This document shows positions 16,440 to 25,508 of a stretch of DNA of 64,000 nucleotides, piece by piece (the stretch's first letter is position 1; every line of letters begins with the position of its first letter). The stretch comes from Dyadobacter soli. GTDB taxonomy: Bacteria > Bacteroidota > Bacteroidia > Cytophagales > Spirosomataceae. The translations under genes and the position numbers were made by a program. Under the pieces are notes generated by a model that searched no databases, was not told the DNA's origin, and worked only from the letters and a program-made list of their open reading frames with translations. The stretch is from NCBI RefSeq assembly GCF_900101885.1, contig NZ_FNAN01000011.1, forward strand, positions 124,001 through 188,000, read 5' to 3'.

Positions 16440-16983
16440 TGGAGCTAGCAGATTGTGTGAGTAAGTGATTGATAGTCTCCAATTTAAGCTTTTTTGGCGT
16501 CATTTATTGAATGAATATCGGTGCTAGCCTCAGACTGTTAATCGACAACTTTCTCAGTTTCGAATGTCCGCTGCCGATGACCCTGACAAGCCCCCAAACC
16601 TTGAATACATTCGGTCGAGAGTACCGCTAACCGTTTAATAAATTCCCGAACACGAAAAGTTAAATCGGTTACATCGGACACTTATTTCGAAAACAGCCGT
16701 AACTCAACCTCCAAAATGCTCAACAACTTTCGTTTTGACACTTACGACAGCAGCTCGTTCCGCCAGTTCTGCCAACCGTCTCAGGTTAACAAAAACGTGC
16801 TCTGCGGTTTGGTCCTCGGCTTTTTGGCTTATGGTCATACTAGTGAAAGCGAGCTTGAATAACGTCGCGCGCAAAACAACTCTGTTACGAGCTTGCAGGT
16901 TAAGGCTCCTTACAAGTTTGTCACAACGTTAATTCCGGCAACAATTACCTTATTATAACAGAAGATTAAATAACTCCCCTCGG
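16440..16983 (+). other. Gene-free spacer at the left edge of a foreign-looking segment
   Basis: 544 bp without a supported gene. The frame at 16735-16932 is rich in Ser, Arg and Leu and has no coding character. Composition shifts to AT-richer towards 16984. It is the boundary between ordinary chromosome and the pentapeptide-like/SIR2 segment; no attachment site or repeat is visible in it. Confidence 0.4.
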
Positions 16984-18849
16984 ATGAATCGCATTGAAAT
17001 CAACGATGAACTTTGGCACAGAATAAATGTCGGCGGCGAAATTCCTGAACTAACAGGTAACTTTCAAATTTTGGATGGGTGTAAACGATTGCTCAATGCC
17101 GACTTGAATTTTCCTTTCATACTTACTCACAGAGGATCAAATCATCAGCTCCAATTCTTCAACTGCCAGTTTATAAATATTGTAATCATCGAACACACAG
17201 GTGAATGGCAAGGCGTCGAACGGTTTGTCGATTTCATTGAGTGCCTTATGCCAGGGCTCGAAATAAATGGGAACAATGTGTCGCTGAACGTCAATCTTTT
17301 AAATTGTCAGCTTAGTGGACATGTGGGAGTCAGCGGTGACATTAAGTCGTTAAGATTGGTCAATGGCAAAGCGAGTCAACAGCATAAAATCGAGCTTTCA
17401 ATTCACAATAAATCAAATGCCATCGATTCAACGATTGAGATAGACAATTTCCCATTGAGCCGATTGGAAATATTCGACTCGATGAAAGTAGCTTTACTCG
17501 TCCAGCAATCAGATGTTGACGTCATTGAATTTAAACATGCACCTAGCGCATCTATTAACCTTGGAACATCTCGAATTGGAAGTGTGCTACTATCTGGCTT
17601 TCGAGGGGACATTCGATGTATCCAGTGTCGGATTGATGAAATGGCATGTATCGGTTTTTCGTACGCTCAGCAAGACCAAACACTCGTCTCATACCGTTTC
17701 GAAGCAGTTCAATTAGGAAGGCTTGAAATGTATAACTTGCTTCGCCTCGCTCAGCTATATTTTGGAGATGGTTGCCAGATCGGAATACTCGCATTCGGCA
17801 ATATGCATGTCACACATGTGAGTATTAACAACTCTTCAATTAATTGGCTATTAGTGCCCACAAAATTGATGGAGTTCGAGCTTTTTGAGCTTTCGGGAGG
17901 TCCTGGTAGACTTCTTCAAATCAACTATCTAAGTTTCTTGGATGGTTATTTCGAGCAAACGAAGGGAGTGAGTGTTAAACCGAAGATTGTACTGGACAAC
18001 CTCGGGTTATACTCGATTGATTTTGCCTCCTTTCATAATAATTCACTCATCTACGTGGCGAACGTGGAATTTAGAGAACGAAAGTTATTAGATCTGACAA
18101 AGGACTATGGTGCAGTATCGACCGACTTCAGGCAATTATGTCTTGATAACGGTATTATGGTCCAGACACCCAGCTTTGATTTCCCAATGCTTCGGGTATA
18201 CAACTCTGATCTCGGAAAAATCAATTTTTTGTCATGCGACTTCGGGGAAATGATGATGGTATTTCATGCATCGAAGATCACGGAGATATTTCTCTCAGGA
18301 ACCGAGATGCCGATGAAAATAGAGGGTGCATTTGCTGAAAGACAAATCGGGTATGCGCAATTGAAGAAAGTTTACGAAAGCAGAGGTGATTCTGTTAAAA
18401 GTCACGAATATCTTGCCAGAGAGCTTGAAGCACATATGCAATCACTGCAGAGGGCCAATTTTTTCAAGAGGAAACGTACTTGGCACGAATTCTTCAATTA
18501 TCTGACTCTGTGGCTTAATAGAGAATCAAACAATTTCAACACAAGCTGGGGGTTAGCTTTCTACTGCCTCGTTGGGGCCGGAGCGACCCTATTTATGTGC
18601 CATAATTTCTCCCTCGGCTATGAGCTTGCAGAATACCCCTACACACTCCAACAACTGCATAACTTTGAAGAAATTGCTTCATTGTTTCCAGAATTTCTGC
18701 TGCCAATCCATAAAGCGGACTATATTTCAGAGGCGGTTGATATGCCTGTTACGCACTGGTCCCGCTTTTGGGACTTTCTTGGTCGTGTGGTGAACGGGTT
18801 TCTTTTGTACCAATTGATTCAAGCATTTCGCAAATATGGAAAGAAGTAA
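16984..18849 (+). CDS. Pentapeptide-repeat-like protein with C-terminal membrane domain
   Basis: A 621-residue protein. About residues 40-450 form many irregular short repeats in which a hydrophobic residue recurs every fifth position (for example LRLVNGKAS, IDEMACIGFS, LGRLEMYNLL), as expected of a right-handed beta-helix. A helical segment YAQLKKVYESRGDSVKSHEY follows near 457-476, then a hydrophobic segment at about 522-540 and a final FLGRVVNGFLLYQLIQAFRKYGKK. This helix, membrane segment and tail recur in pentapeptide-repeat proteins with ion-channel-like C-termini. Codon use is AT-richer than the surroundings, suggesting transfer. Next to it lies a truncated SIR2 gene, so a defence role is possible but not shown. 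Confidence 0.65.
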   Translation: MNRIEINDELWHRINVGGEIPELTGNFQILDGCKRLLNADLNFPFILTHRGSNHQLQFFNCQFINIVIIEHTGEWQGVERFVDFIECLMPGLEINGNNVSLNVNLLNCQLSGHVGVSGDIKSLRLVNGKASQQHKIELSIHNKSNAIDSTIEIDNFPLSRLEIFDSMKVALLVQQSDVDVIEFKHAPSASINLGTSRIGSVLLSGFRGDIRCIQCRIDEMACIGFSYAQQDQTLVSYRFEAVQLGRLEMYNLLRLAQLYFGDGCQIGILAFGNMHVTHVSINNSSINWLLVPTKLMEFELFELSGGPGRLLQINYLSFLDGYFEQTKGVSVKPKIVLDNLGLYSIDFASFHNNSLIYVANVEFRERKLLDLTKDYGAVSTDFRQLCLDNGIMVQTPSFDFPMLRVYNSDLGKINFLSCDFGEMMMVFHASKITEIFLSGTEMPMKIEGAFAERQIGYAQLKKVYESRGDSVKSHEYLARELEAHMQSLQRANFFKRKRTWHEFFNYLTLWLNRESNNFNTSWGLAFYCLVGAGATLFMCHNFSLGYELAEYPYTLQQLHNFEEIASLFPEFLLPIHKADYISEAVDMPVTHWSRFWDFLGRVVNGFLLYQLIQAFRKYGKK

Positions 18850-18902
18850 ATTCGAGGTATCTGCGAAGAATTCATATTACAAAAGTGGCAAGTGTCGGCC
18901 AG

Positions 18903-18912
18903 TGTGATCACA
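18903..18912. repeat. 10-bp palindrome TGTGATCACA, copy 1
   Basis: A perfect palindrome 102 bp before the SIR2-type start codon. The same ten bases occur at 25373-25382 before the zinc alcohol dehydrogenase. It resembles compact Crp-type half sites. Confidence 0.4.
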
Positions 18913-18946
18913 AGTGATTTTTAGAAGTTGACAAGAGACTGTTGCA

Positions 18947-18978
18947 TTTGACTTTTGAGCTTACGAAAGCTATATTGA
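18947..18978 (+). promoter_or_regulatory. Candidate promoter of the SIR2-type gene
   Basis: TTTG at 18947-18950 and TATATTGA at 18971-18978 are separated by 20 nt, close to the Bacteroidota -33/-7 layout, and lie 27 bp before ATG 19005. Confidence 0.4.
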
Positions 18979-19004
18979 ATCTTCGTCTCTCTTCTCAACC
19001 AACA

Positions 19005-19358
19005 ATGATTAAAGAAAACCTGTTTGAACAAATCCGTAAGGAGAATATTGTGCTGTGGGCCGGTGCTGGAATGTCGATTTACGCCGGGTATCCATCTGGT
19101 AATGGTCTTCGAGATATCCTTTACAACGATCTTAACCACTCAGTTCGCCAAGAAATATCTTCCACCGCATCACTGATAGATATGGCAGAAAGCTATATCC
19201 TATCAAAAAAAGGTAGCCGAAACGAATTAAATACGCTCATTTCAAATGTCTTTCGTAGGCAACCACAAAAGCTCACTGCACACAAATCACTAGCGGCGAT
19301 TCCTCACATCCGGACAATCATCACTACAAACTACGATTATCTATTTGAATTGATCTGA
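19005..19358 (+). pseudogene. SIR2-domain protein, 3' part lost
   Basis: A 117-residue fragment with the start of a SIR2-like NAD-binding domain: IVLWAGAGMSIYAGYPSG is the first glycine-rich NAD motif, and IRTIITTNYDYLFE near the end is the TTNYD motif. Such domains in bacterial defence proteins hydrolyse NAD after phage sensing and usually continue for several hundred residues. Here the frame stops at TGA 19356-19358, immediately where homology to an alpha-amylase begins. The gene has therefore lost its 3' part in a rearrangement. It could also persist as a short protein, which seems unlikely to be active. Confidence 0.75.
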
Positions 19359-21019
19359 GCCCTAAACAGGGCAAAAACTACTGGGCGGATGGCAGCCGGG
19401 AATGGCGCGAGGAATTTATTTACTTTTTGCTCGTCGACCGTTTTCATGACGACTTAGACCGTATGCCCACCACCGTTCCCGGCAGGCAGAAGGGGTATGG
19501 CAATGCAGAGCAACTGCAAAATAGGTGTGGTGGAACGCTGAAAGGCATAACAAGACACCTTGATTATATAAGGGATCTGGGCTGTACAGCGTTATGGCTG
19601 AGCCCGGTATTTGAAAATAATGATACCTGCTATCATGGGTATGCTATCGAGAATTACCTCAACGTCGACCCAAGGTTTGGCAGCAAGCAAGATTTGGCCG
19701 AATTGGTTGAAACTGCTCACGAATTTGGTATTAAGGTATTTCTGGACATTGTCCTGCATCATTCGGGGGATAACTGGTCTTATCCTGGCGACTTTGATTA
19801 CTACTACTACCAGGGTGCGGTGTTCCCGTTCTGCGAATGGAGATCAGACAAGTTTCCGGTTCCGGTAGAACTTCGTAATCCGGAATTGTATTGGCGCAAA
19901 GGCCGTATCCGAAATTTTGATGCTTACCCGGAAACTCGGGAGGGGGATTTTGGAGGCTTAAAGAGTTTTAAGAACGATGCTTCGCCGGAGGCGCTTCTGG
20001 CTCAGCAGATACTGACACAAATACATTGCTATTGGATTCGTGAAACTGATGTGGACGGCTTCCGGATTGACGCCGTCAAGCATATGGGAGAAGAGATGGT
20101 TAGCCAGTTTTGTTCACACGTCAGGGAATACGCATATTTATTAGGGAAAAAGGATTTTTTCCTGTTTGGTGAGTTTGTCGGACCAGAAGAAATGTACAAC
20201 CGCTACATTGGCCCGAAGACTTCGGTAATGGTGGAAGACAAGGCCATCTATTTCGGTCTCAACTCAGTGCTTGATTTTCCGCTTTATCACATCCTGGCTG
20301 ATGTGGTTCGGGGAATATCGCGGCCGCAGAGGCTTATCGAACGATATGAGTCGCTGAGGAAAAACGCGATGAGCAGGGGCGAATTCGGGGAGTTTCTCGT
20401 CACATTTATCGACAATCACGATCAGGTCGGGCAGACATTAAAGAAGCGGTTTGGCCATGAAGCTTCAGAAGAACAGATCATAGCCGGAATCGGATTTTTA
20501 CTTTGTGCATTGGGGACTCCTTGCATCTACTATGGCACCGAACAGGGCTTTGATGGGGCGGGTTTGGGAGACTTTAATATAAGAGAGTCGATGTTTAGCC
20601 TTGAAGGCCGTCCGGTGAGCGCGCTAAGTAAATCTGGTCGAATCTATCAGCAGATCGCGGCCTTGGCCAAAATCAGGATGAATAGCCCGGTACTTAAATT
20701 CGGCAGGATGTATATGCGCAAGCAATCGATGGACGGAGAAAATTTTTCCTTGCCGACATTTGAGAAGTGTCTTTTAGCCTTCTCGCGGGTGTTGTACGAT
20801 CATGAAGTGGTGATTGCCTACAATAGTTCTCTAACCGAAGAAGACCAAGAGTATGTGCGCGTAGACCCCTCGCTCAATCCGCAGGGAAGCGTCTTTACTT
20901 TCATATATGGTCAATCCGGTAGCGTGAATGTTTTAACTAATGAGGAGGGAAGCCAGCATTTTATCAAGCTGCGGCTCGCGCCGGCGCAGTTCGTCATTTT
21001 AAGTAACAAACCAATGTAA
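19349..21019 (+). CDS. GH13 alpha-amylase family protein, 5' end missing or replaced
   Basis: The frame opens right after an in-frame TGA at 19346 and reads SPKQGKNYWADGSREWREEFIYF before any start; TTG 19427 lies inside conserved sequence. Counted from that TTG, the GH13 regions are FLDIVLHH (about 105-112), GFRIDAVKH with nucleophile Asp215, FLFGEF with acid/base Glu249, and FIDNHD with Asp332. It hydrolyses or transfers alpha-1,4-glucans or maltodextrins. The upstream sequence belongs to a SIR2 gene, so the native start and promoter are gone. Translation could only begin at ATT 19349, CTG 19355 or TTG 19427. It is 77 bp ahead of a P-type ATPase gene. Confidence 0.8.
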   Translation: MDLSPKQGKNYWADGSREWREEFIYFLLVDRFHDDLDRMPTTVPGRQKGYGNAEQLQNRCGGTLKGITRHLDYIRDLGCTALWLSPVFENNDTCYHGYAIENYLNVDPRFGSKQDLAELVETAHEFGIKVFLDIVLHHSGDNWSYPGDFDYYYYQGAVFPFCEWRSDKFPVPVELRNPELYWRKGRIRNFDAYPETREGDFGGLKSFKNDASPEALLAQQILTQIHCYWIRETDVDGFRIDAVKHMGEEMVSQFCSHVREYAYLLGKKDFFLFGEFVGPEEMYNRYIGPKTSVMVEDKAIYFGLNSVLDFPLYHILADVVRGISRPQRLIERYESLRKNAMSRGEFGEFLVTFIDNHDQVGQTLKKRFGHEASEEQIIAGIGFLLCALGTPCIYYGTEQGFDGAGLGDFNIRESMFSLEGRPVSALSKSGRIYQQIAALAKIRMNSPVLKFGRMYMRKQSMDGENFSLPTFEKCLLAFSRVLYDHEVVIAYNSSLTEEDQEYVRVDPSLNPQGSVFTFIYGQSGSVNVLTNEEGSQHFIKLRLAPAQFVILSNKPM

Positions 21020-21096
21020 ATGCCGCCCGTAATGCCGGCCAACATTTTCGGCCGTACGACTGATACACAATTTAACGCCCAGTTATCGACTAGCCC

Positions 21097-23757
21097 ATGC
21101 AGCAGCTGGATAAAAGATATTATACCCTAACGGTAAAACAGGCCCTTGTGGACCTGAACACCGACCCCGAAAATGGTTTAGAAGATCAGGAGGCTAGCCT
21201 GAGGTTATCACAATATGGTCAAAATGTTGTTGAAGACAAGCGGAGGAAAAGTATGCTGTCTACGCTGCTTCGGCAGTTCTCTAACCCGATCGTTTGGATG
21301 TTGCTGCTGGCGACTGGCGCTGCCTTTGTTTTCCGCCATCTTGTGGAGGCAGTTGCTGTTCTAATTGTTATTCTGATAAATACAACGATCGGTTTTTTGA
21401 TGGAGCGGCAGGCGATCCGTTCGATGGATAAGCTCAAAAGTTTGGCGCGAGCAAAGGCAAAGGTATTGCGCAACGGCGAAAGGCGCACACTTGACTCTGC
21501 GGACCTTGTTCCGGGCGACCTGCTCTTAATCCAGGCAGGTGATCTTGTGACAGCGGATGCCAGGCTCATCTCTGTAAATAACCTTTCCTTAAAGGAATCG
21601 GCACTGAGTGGCGAATCTACCCAGGTAGCCAAAAACACAGCCCCGCTGTCAGACGGCATCCCGGTAGCGGATAGAAGCAACACTGTATTTAAAGGGACGG
21701 AGGTCATCAAGGGCAAAGGGGTTGGGGTTATTTTTTCAACTGGGCGGCAAACTGAGCTGGGAAAAATCACGGCACTCGCCCAGGGAGCGTCCAAAGAAGC
21801 AACTCCGTTGAACAAGAAACTACGCGAACTAAGTGTCAGGCTAATATGGCTAACAACAGCGCTGACGGTGTTAATTTTCATCTCCGGCATGATCAGGGGA
21901 GAGTCGCTGTTACTGATGATCGAAACAGCGATCGCTTTGGCAATTGCTTGTATTCCCGAAGGTCTGCCGGTCATATCCACGCTGTCGCTTGCCCGCGGCA
22001 TGATAGGGCTGCTTAAAAAGAACGTTCTCGTCAAGACACTTGAATCCGTGCAAACACTTGGTGAAACTCAGGTGATTTTTACCGATAAGACCGGCACTCT
22101 TACCGAGAATGAGATGCGTGTGAGGGTAGTCGCCCTCGACGGGTTTATTGAAGATTTTTCCGATGAAATCAGCCATAATAAGCAGCTTAAATACCATCCC
22201 GCTTTTCATTTATTTTCCAAAGCGGCTGTGTTATGCAACGATGCTGACCTGCAAGACAGGATAAATGGCGAGCCGAAAGCGGTCGGCGATCCTGAGGAAG
22301 TAGCGCTTTTGCGCCTGTCCGGGGACCTGTCCGATGATATTGAACAAATCAGAACGCAAAATCCCAGAATGGCCGAGGTCCCCTTTGATTCTCAGATTAA
22401 GATGATGGGAACTTTGCATAGCTGTGAAAATGGCTACTTAACCTGTGTAAAAGGCGCGTGGGAAGAAGTCTCGGGCAGATGCAGCAAGATATTCCGCGAA
22501 GGTCAGCCGCAGCACTTTGATAATAAGACCGAATGGAACCGGAAAGTCGAGGAGTTGGCACGAAGCGGGCTCCGCGTTTTAAGCTTTGCGTTTCGTATTT
22601 CGGAAGATATCCCACAGCAGGCCATGTTGCTTGACGACCTTGTCTTTATAGGCATTGCTGGTTTCATGGATCCCGCACGGCCTGATATCAAAGAATCAAT
22701 TCTGTGCTGTCAGCAGGCAGGGATCAAGGTTGTAATGGTTACAGGCGACCACCCAGGGACAGCGGTCGCTATTGCAACAGCCATAGGCTTATCAGACGGT
22801 GAGCCCAGCTCCCATATTCATGGGAAGGAAATCTTGGAAAAGCACCTTTCAGCACAGACGGTTGACCGGCTTTTACAGGCTTCGGTTTTTTCTAGGGTTG
22901 ACCCGGCCCAAAAGCTTGGCCTGGTTTCCCTTTATCAGCAACAAGGGCTCGTCGTGGGAATGACCGGTGATGGAGTCAATGACGCACCGGCGCTCCGAAA
23001 AGCAGATATCGGTATCGCGATGGGCGTCCGGGGTACGGGCGCTGCCAAGGAGGCAGCCGATTTGATCATCAACGACGACGCATTTACATCGATCCTCGCT
23101 GCGATTCAGTATGGCAGGGTTATATTCGACAATATCCAGACATTTGTGATCTATCTATTATCCTGCAACCTGAGCGAAATACTGATCGTCGCGCTGGCTT
23201 CATTCCTTGAATTGCCCATGCCGCTTCTGCCGCTGCAGATATTGTTCCTGAATATGATCACGGACGTATTTCCGGCATTGGCCATAGGAATGAGCCGGGG
23301 AGAGCCAGAATTGGTCATGAACAGGCCGCCGCGTAAACCATCCGAAGCCATTGTCTCAAAGGCAAACTGGATTTCGATCGTGGCGTATGCTGGTTGTCTG
23401 ACCGCAGGGGTTTTGGGGGCTGAGTTCTATGTTTTTTCGACTGCTGGTGGCGAGAGTAAACTCGTTAACAACGTAACCTTCTGCACCCTGATTCTTGCGC
23501 AGCTTTGGAATGTTTTTAATATGGCTCAGCGGAAGACGCCATTTTTTGCAAATCAGATAACTGCAAATAAGTATGTCTGGTTGGCGATCTTTTTTTGTCT
23601 TGGCGCATTAATGATCACTTATCAGATTCCCGCGCTACCATCCGCGCTTTCCCTTGTGAGCTTAGGGCATGGTTTGTTCGGAATCGTTTTGGTATTTAGT
23701 CTAATCCCAGTTGTCCTGGTTCAGTTGTTGAAGAGGGGCTTCGGTATCATTGGGTAA
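21097..23757 (+). CDS. Cation-transporting P-type ATPase, type II (Ca2+-like)
   Basis: An 886-residue P2-type ATPase of full length. The actuator motif LSGES is near 170-173, the TM4 ion-site motif PEGLP at 287-291, phosphorylated Asp330 in DKTGTLT, the hinge MTGDGVNDAPALRKADIG, and a C-terminal cation-ATPase domain with four to six membrane segments. The PEGLP signature is that of SERCA/Na,K-type pumps, and CtpF-like pumps of dormancy regulons belong here. It probably exports Ca2+ or a similar cation from the cytoplasm. It follows the truncated amylase by 77 bp and has no dyad of its own. Confidence 0.92.
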   Translation: MQQLDKRYYTLTVKQALVDLNTDPENGLEDQEASLRLSQYGQNVVEDKRRKSMLSTLLRQFSNPIVWMLLLATGAAFVFRHLVEAVAVLIVILINTTIGFLMERQAIRSMDKLKSLARAKAKVLRNGERRTLDSADLVPGDLLLIQAGDLVTADARLISVNNLSLKESALSGESTQVAKNTAPLSDGIPVADRSNTVFKGTEVIKGKGVGVIFSTGRQTELGKITALAQGASKEATPLNKKLRELSVRLIWLTTALTVLIFISGMIRGESLLLMIETAIALAIACIPEGLPVISTLSLARGMIGLLKKNVLVKTLESVQTLGETQVIFTDKTGTLTENEMRVRVVALDGFIEDFSDEISHNKQLKYHPAFHLFSKAAVLCNDADLQDRINGEPKAVGDPEEVALLRLSGDLSDDIEQIRTQNPRMAEVPFDSQIKMMGTLHSCENGYLTCVKGAWEEVSGRCSKIFREGQPQHFDNKTEWNRKVEELARSGLRVLSFAFRISEDIPQQAMLLDDLVFIGIAGFMDPARPDIKESILCCQQAGIKVVMVTGDHPGTAVAIATAIGLSDGEPSSHIHGKEILEKHLSAQTVDRLLQASVFSRVDPAQKLGLVSLYQQQGLVVGMTGDGVNDAPALRKADIGIAMGVRGTGAAKEAADLIINDDAFTSILAAIQYGRVIFDNIQTFVIYLLSCNLSEILIVALASFLELPMPLLPLQILFLNMITDVFPALAIGMSRGEPELVMNRPPRKPSEAIVSKANWISIVAYAGCLTAGVLGAEFYVFSTAGGESKLVNNVTFCTLILAQLWNVFNMAQRKTPFFANQITANKYVWLAIFFCLGALMITYQIPALPSALSLVSLGHGLFGIVLVFSLIPVVLVQLLKRGFGIIG

Positions 23758-23823
23758 GGACATAAAAAGCGCAGCTCCGGGAAAATGATGACGAATGCTT
23801 TGACCGTTGTATGTCGTCTCGCC

Positions 23824-24948
23824 TCAGGGATGAATAGCCTTTATCCGCCTGTAAATGTCTTTATGGTGGTACAGCGCGCCGTCGGGCGCTGCTTCAAGGA
23901 GTGCGTAGGTGATTAGTACTGGAACCGGCGAAGGTAATGCGAACATACTTGATCTGATGTTATGAAACCGGTCTTCGGTAAACGTCTCGGGTAGCAAATC
24001 CCGATGCATGAGAAGGTTTGCCAATTTTACCGGCTCGGCCACACGTATGCAACCATGGCTGAGAAAACGATATTCTTCGTCAAAAAGCTCCCGATGATTG
24101 GTGTCGTGCAGGTAGACGTTGTACGGACTGTCGATATCGAACTTGATCAGACCGAGGGCATTATCACATCCAGTCGATTGCCGTAGCCGGTAGGGGAAGT
24201 TTTTGGCGGACAAGTTTTTCCAGTCGATATTTTCAGCATCCATTACAATGCCTTGTGAATTGAGTACCTGCAACTTCATAGCGCTTAGAAAACCGGATGG
24301 GTTGCGCCTGATTTTAGGTAGAAATTCCTTTGTCGCAATAGATCGCGGGACGTTCCAGTAGGGGTAGGTAATTATTCCCGTCAGGTAAGCCCCAAAAATA
24401 GGCGTCGGCCTTGAGGGGCTCCCCACGATGACCGGGCATTCGAGCAAAAGGTCCCCTGAGCGGTCTAAGACCCGCAATGTTGCCGAAGGGACATTGACCT
24501 GAATGATCATTTGCGAGGCTGCACGGTTCAGCAAACGGTACTCATTGAGGCTGTGCCTGAGAAGAGGCCAATCAAGCAGGCTGTCCGCTTTTGTTTCTAA
24601 AATTCTATCCACCAGCTGTCTAAGCTGCTGATAGGGTTGGAATGCCGGCTCGAGCGACTTCATCGCCGCAATGCCGTCGGCCTTGCCTGACAGGACGTTT
24701 TGTACTATCTGAGTGATTTTTGCTGAATCGATATGCTCACCGATTGACCACGGTATTCTGTCGTCCCGTCTGCCATAGGCAATCAAATATGCCTGGAGGC
24801 TGAGCGATGCGCTATCCAGGCTGCATATACTGGTATCTGCACCGGCGGCCTGCCAAAAAGTTTTCCAGTTTTGTGGCTGCTGAGCCCTCACATTGGAATT
24901 GCTCAGCGCTACAAATATGAAGATAATTTTCAATTTAGTAAGACACAT
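23824..24948 (-). CDS. L,D-transpeptidase (YkuD/ErfK family)
   Basis: A 374-residue exported protein with signal peptide (hydrophobic stretch ending ...NSNVRAQ near residue 23). A helical middle region covers about 40-145 and the YkuD catalytic domain about 148-320: GSPSRPTPIFGAYLTGI, His281 (YLHDTNH) and SHGCIRV with His298 and Cys300. It cross-links peptidoglycan stem peptides 3-3 or anchors proteins in the periplasm, a change often linked to stationary or dormant walls. It lies 67 bp behind the YtxH-like gene on the same strand and is convergent with the ATPase. Confidence 0.92.
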   Translation of the reverse strand: MCLTKLKIIFIFVALSNSNVRAQQPQNWKTFWQAAGADTSICSLDSASLSLQAYLIAYGRRDDRIPWSIGEHIDSAKITQIVQNVLSGKADGIAAMKSLEPAFQPYQQLRQLVDRILETKADSLLDWPLLRHSLNEYRLLNRAASQMIIQVNVPSATLRVLDRSGDLLLECPVIVGSPSRPTPIFGAYLTGIITYPYWNVPRSIATKEFLPKIRRNPSGFLSAMKLQVLNSQGIVMDAENIDWKNLSAKNFPYRLRQSTGCDNALGLIKFDIDSPYNVYLHDTNHRELFDEEYRFLSHGCIRVAEPVKLANLLMHRDLLPETFTEDRFHNIRSSMFALPSPVPVLITYALLEAAPDGALYHHKDIYRRIKAIHP

Positions 24949-25015
24949 ATTTGCTTGCTAGCGTTTATTGAGCTTTACAGACCTTATAGATTTGCATCGC
25001 ACAGGTTGCCTTTTT

Positions 25016-25270
25016 CTATAAATCGCTCTTTTGACAAGTGGATCCGCACTGGCAACGTTGCGCAATATTGTCGTATTCTTTTTGAGCTTTGCCCTTCAGT
25101 TCTTCAAGAGCATCCTGGCATCTCTGTTGAAGATCTTCGATCAAATCCAATCCAGCCTCAGAAATTTTGCGCCGGGTACGCTTGCCTTTCTCCGAAGCAA
25201 TTAAAATACCTGCCGCCAAACCTGCCGCGGCGGCCATGGCAATGGCGAGTGCAATTCTGATACTTTTCAT
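25016..25270 (-). CDS. YtxH-like small membrane-anchored protein
   Basis: An 84-residue protein: an N-terminal hydrophobic glycine/alanine-rich anchor (IALAIAMAAAAGLAAGILIA) followed by a charged coiled-coil-like segment (EKGKRTRRKISEAGLDLIEDLQ), as in YtxH general-stress proteins. It ends in an unusual cysteine cluster (CQCGSTC) that could bind metal or form disulfides. ATG 25270 is chosen; a start 18 bp upstream would put residues ahead of the anchor. It is the first gene of a unit with the L,D-transpeptidase. Confidence 0.75.
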   Translation of the reverse strand: MKSIRIALAIAMAAAAGLAAGILIASEKGKRTRRKISEAGLDLIEDLQQRCQDALEELKGKAQKEYDNIAQRCQCGSTCQKSDL

Positions 25271-25372
25271 AATTTGAATGGTTAGCAAAAAAATCGGTTC
25301 TGCAAGGTTGCCCCCATCAACGGAGGGAGGGGCAATTGCAGCATAAAGTAAATGGCCTGAAACAACTTAATT

Positions 25373-25382
25373 TGTGATCACA
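25373..25382. repeat. 10-bp palindrome TGTGATCACA, copy 2
   Basis: Identical to 18903-18912. It lies 15 bp from the TGAT-N4-CTCA dyad in the same divergent spacer. Confidence 0.4.
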
Positions 25383-25396
25383 GAGTTGTTCAATGC

Positions 25397-25439
25397 TGAT
25401 CTTGCTCATATTAACTGCTATTCAGAGATCGTAACTTTC
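25397..25439. promoter_or_regulatory. FNR/CRP-like dyad with -7 element (ytxH-like / alcohol dehydrogenase spacer)
   Basis: TGATCTTGCTCA at 25397-25408 is one base from TGAY-N4-RTCA. TAACTTTC at 25432-25439 begins 29.5 nt from the dyad centre and would serve the dehydrogenase at 25509. On the other strand TACTTTAT (5' base at 25350) lies 52.5 nt from the centre, towards 25270. Confidence 0.55.
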
Positions 25440-25508
25440 TATATGTAAGCTATTTGTTGTCGTTAGTCAATGATGAAGGTAGCGTCGGAGTCATAACCAG
25501 CCAATTGT

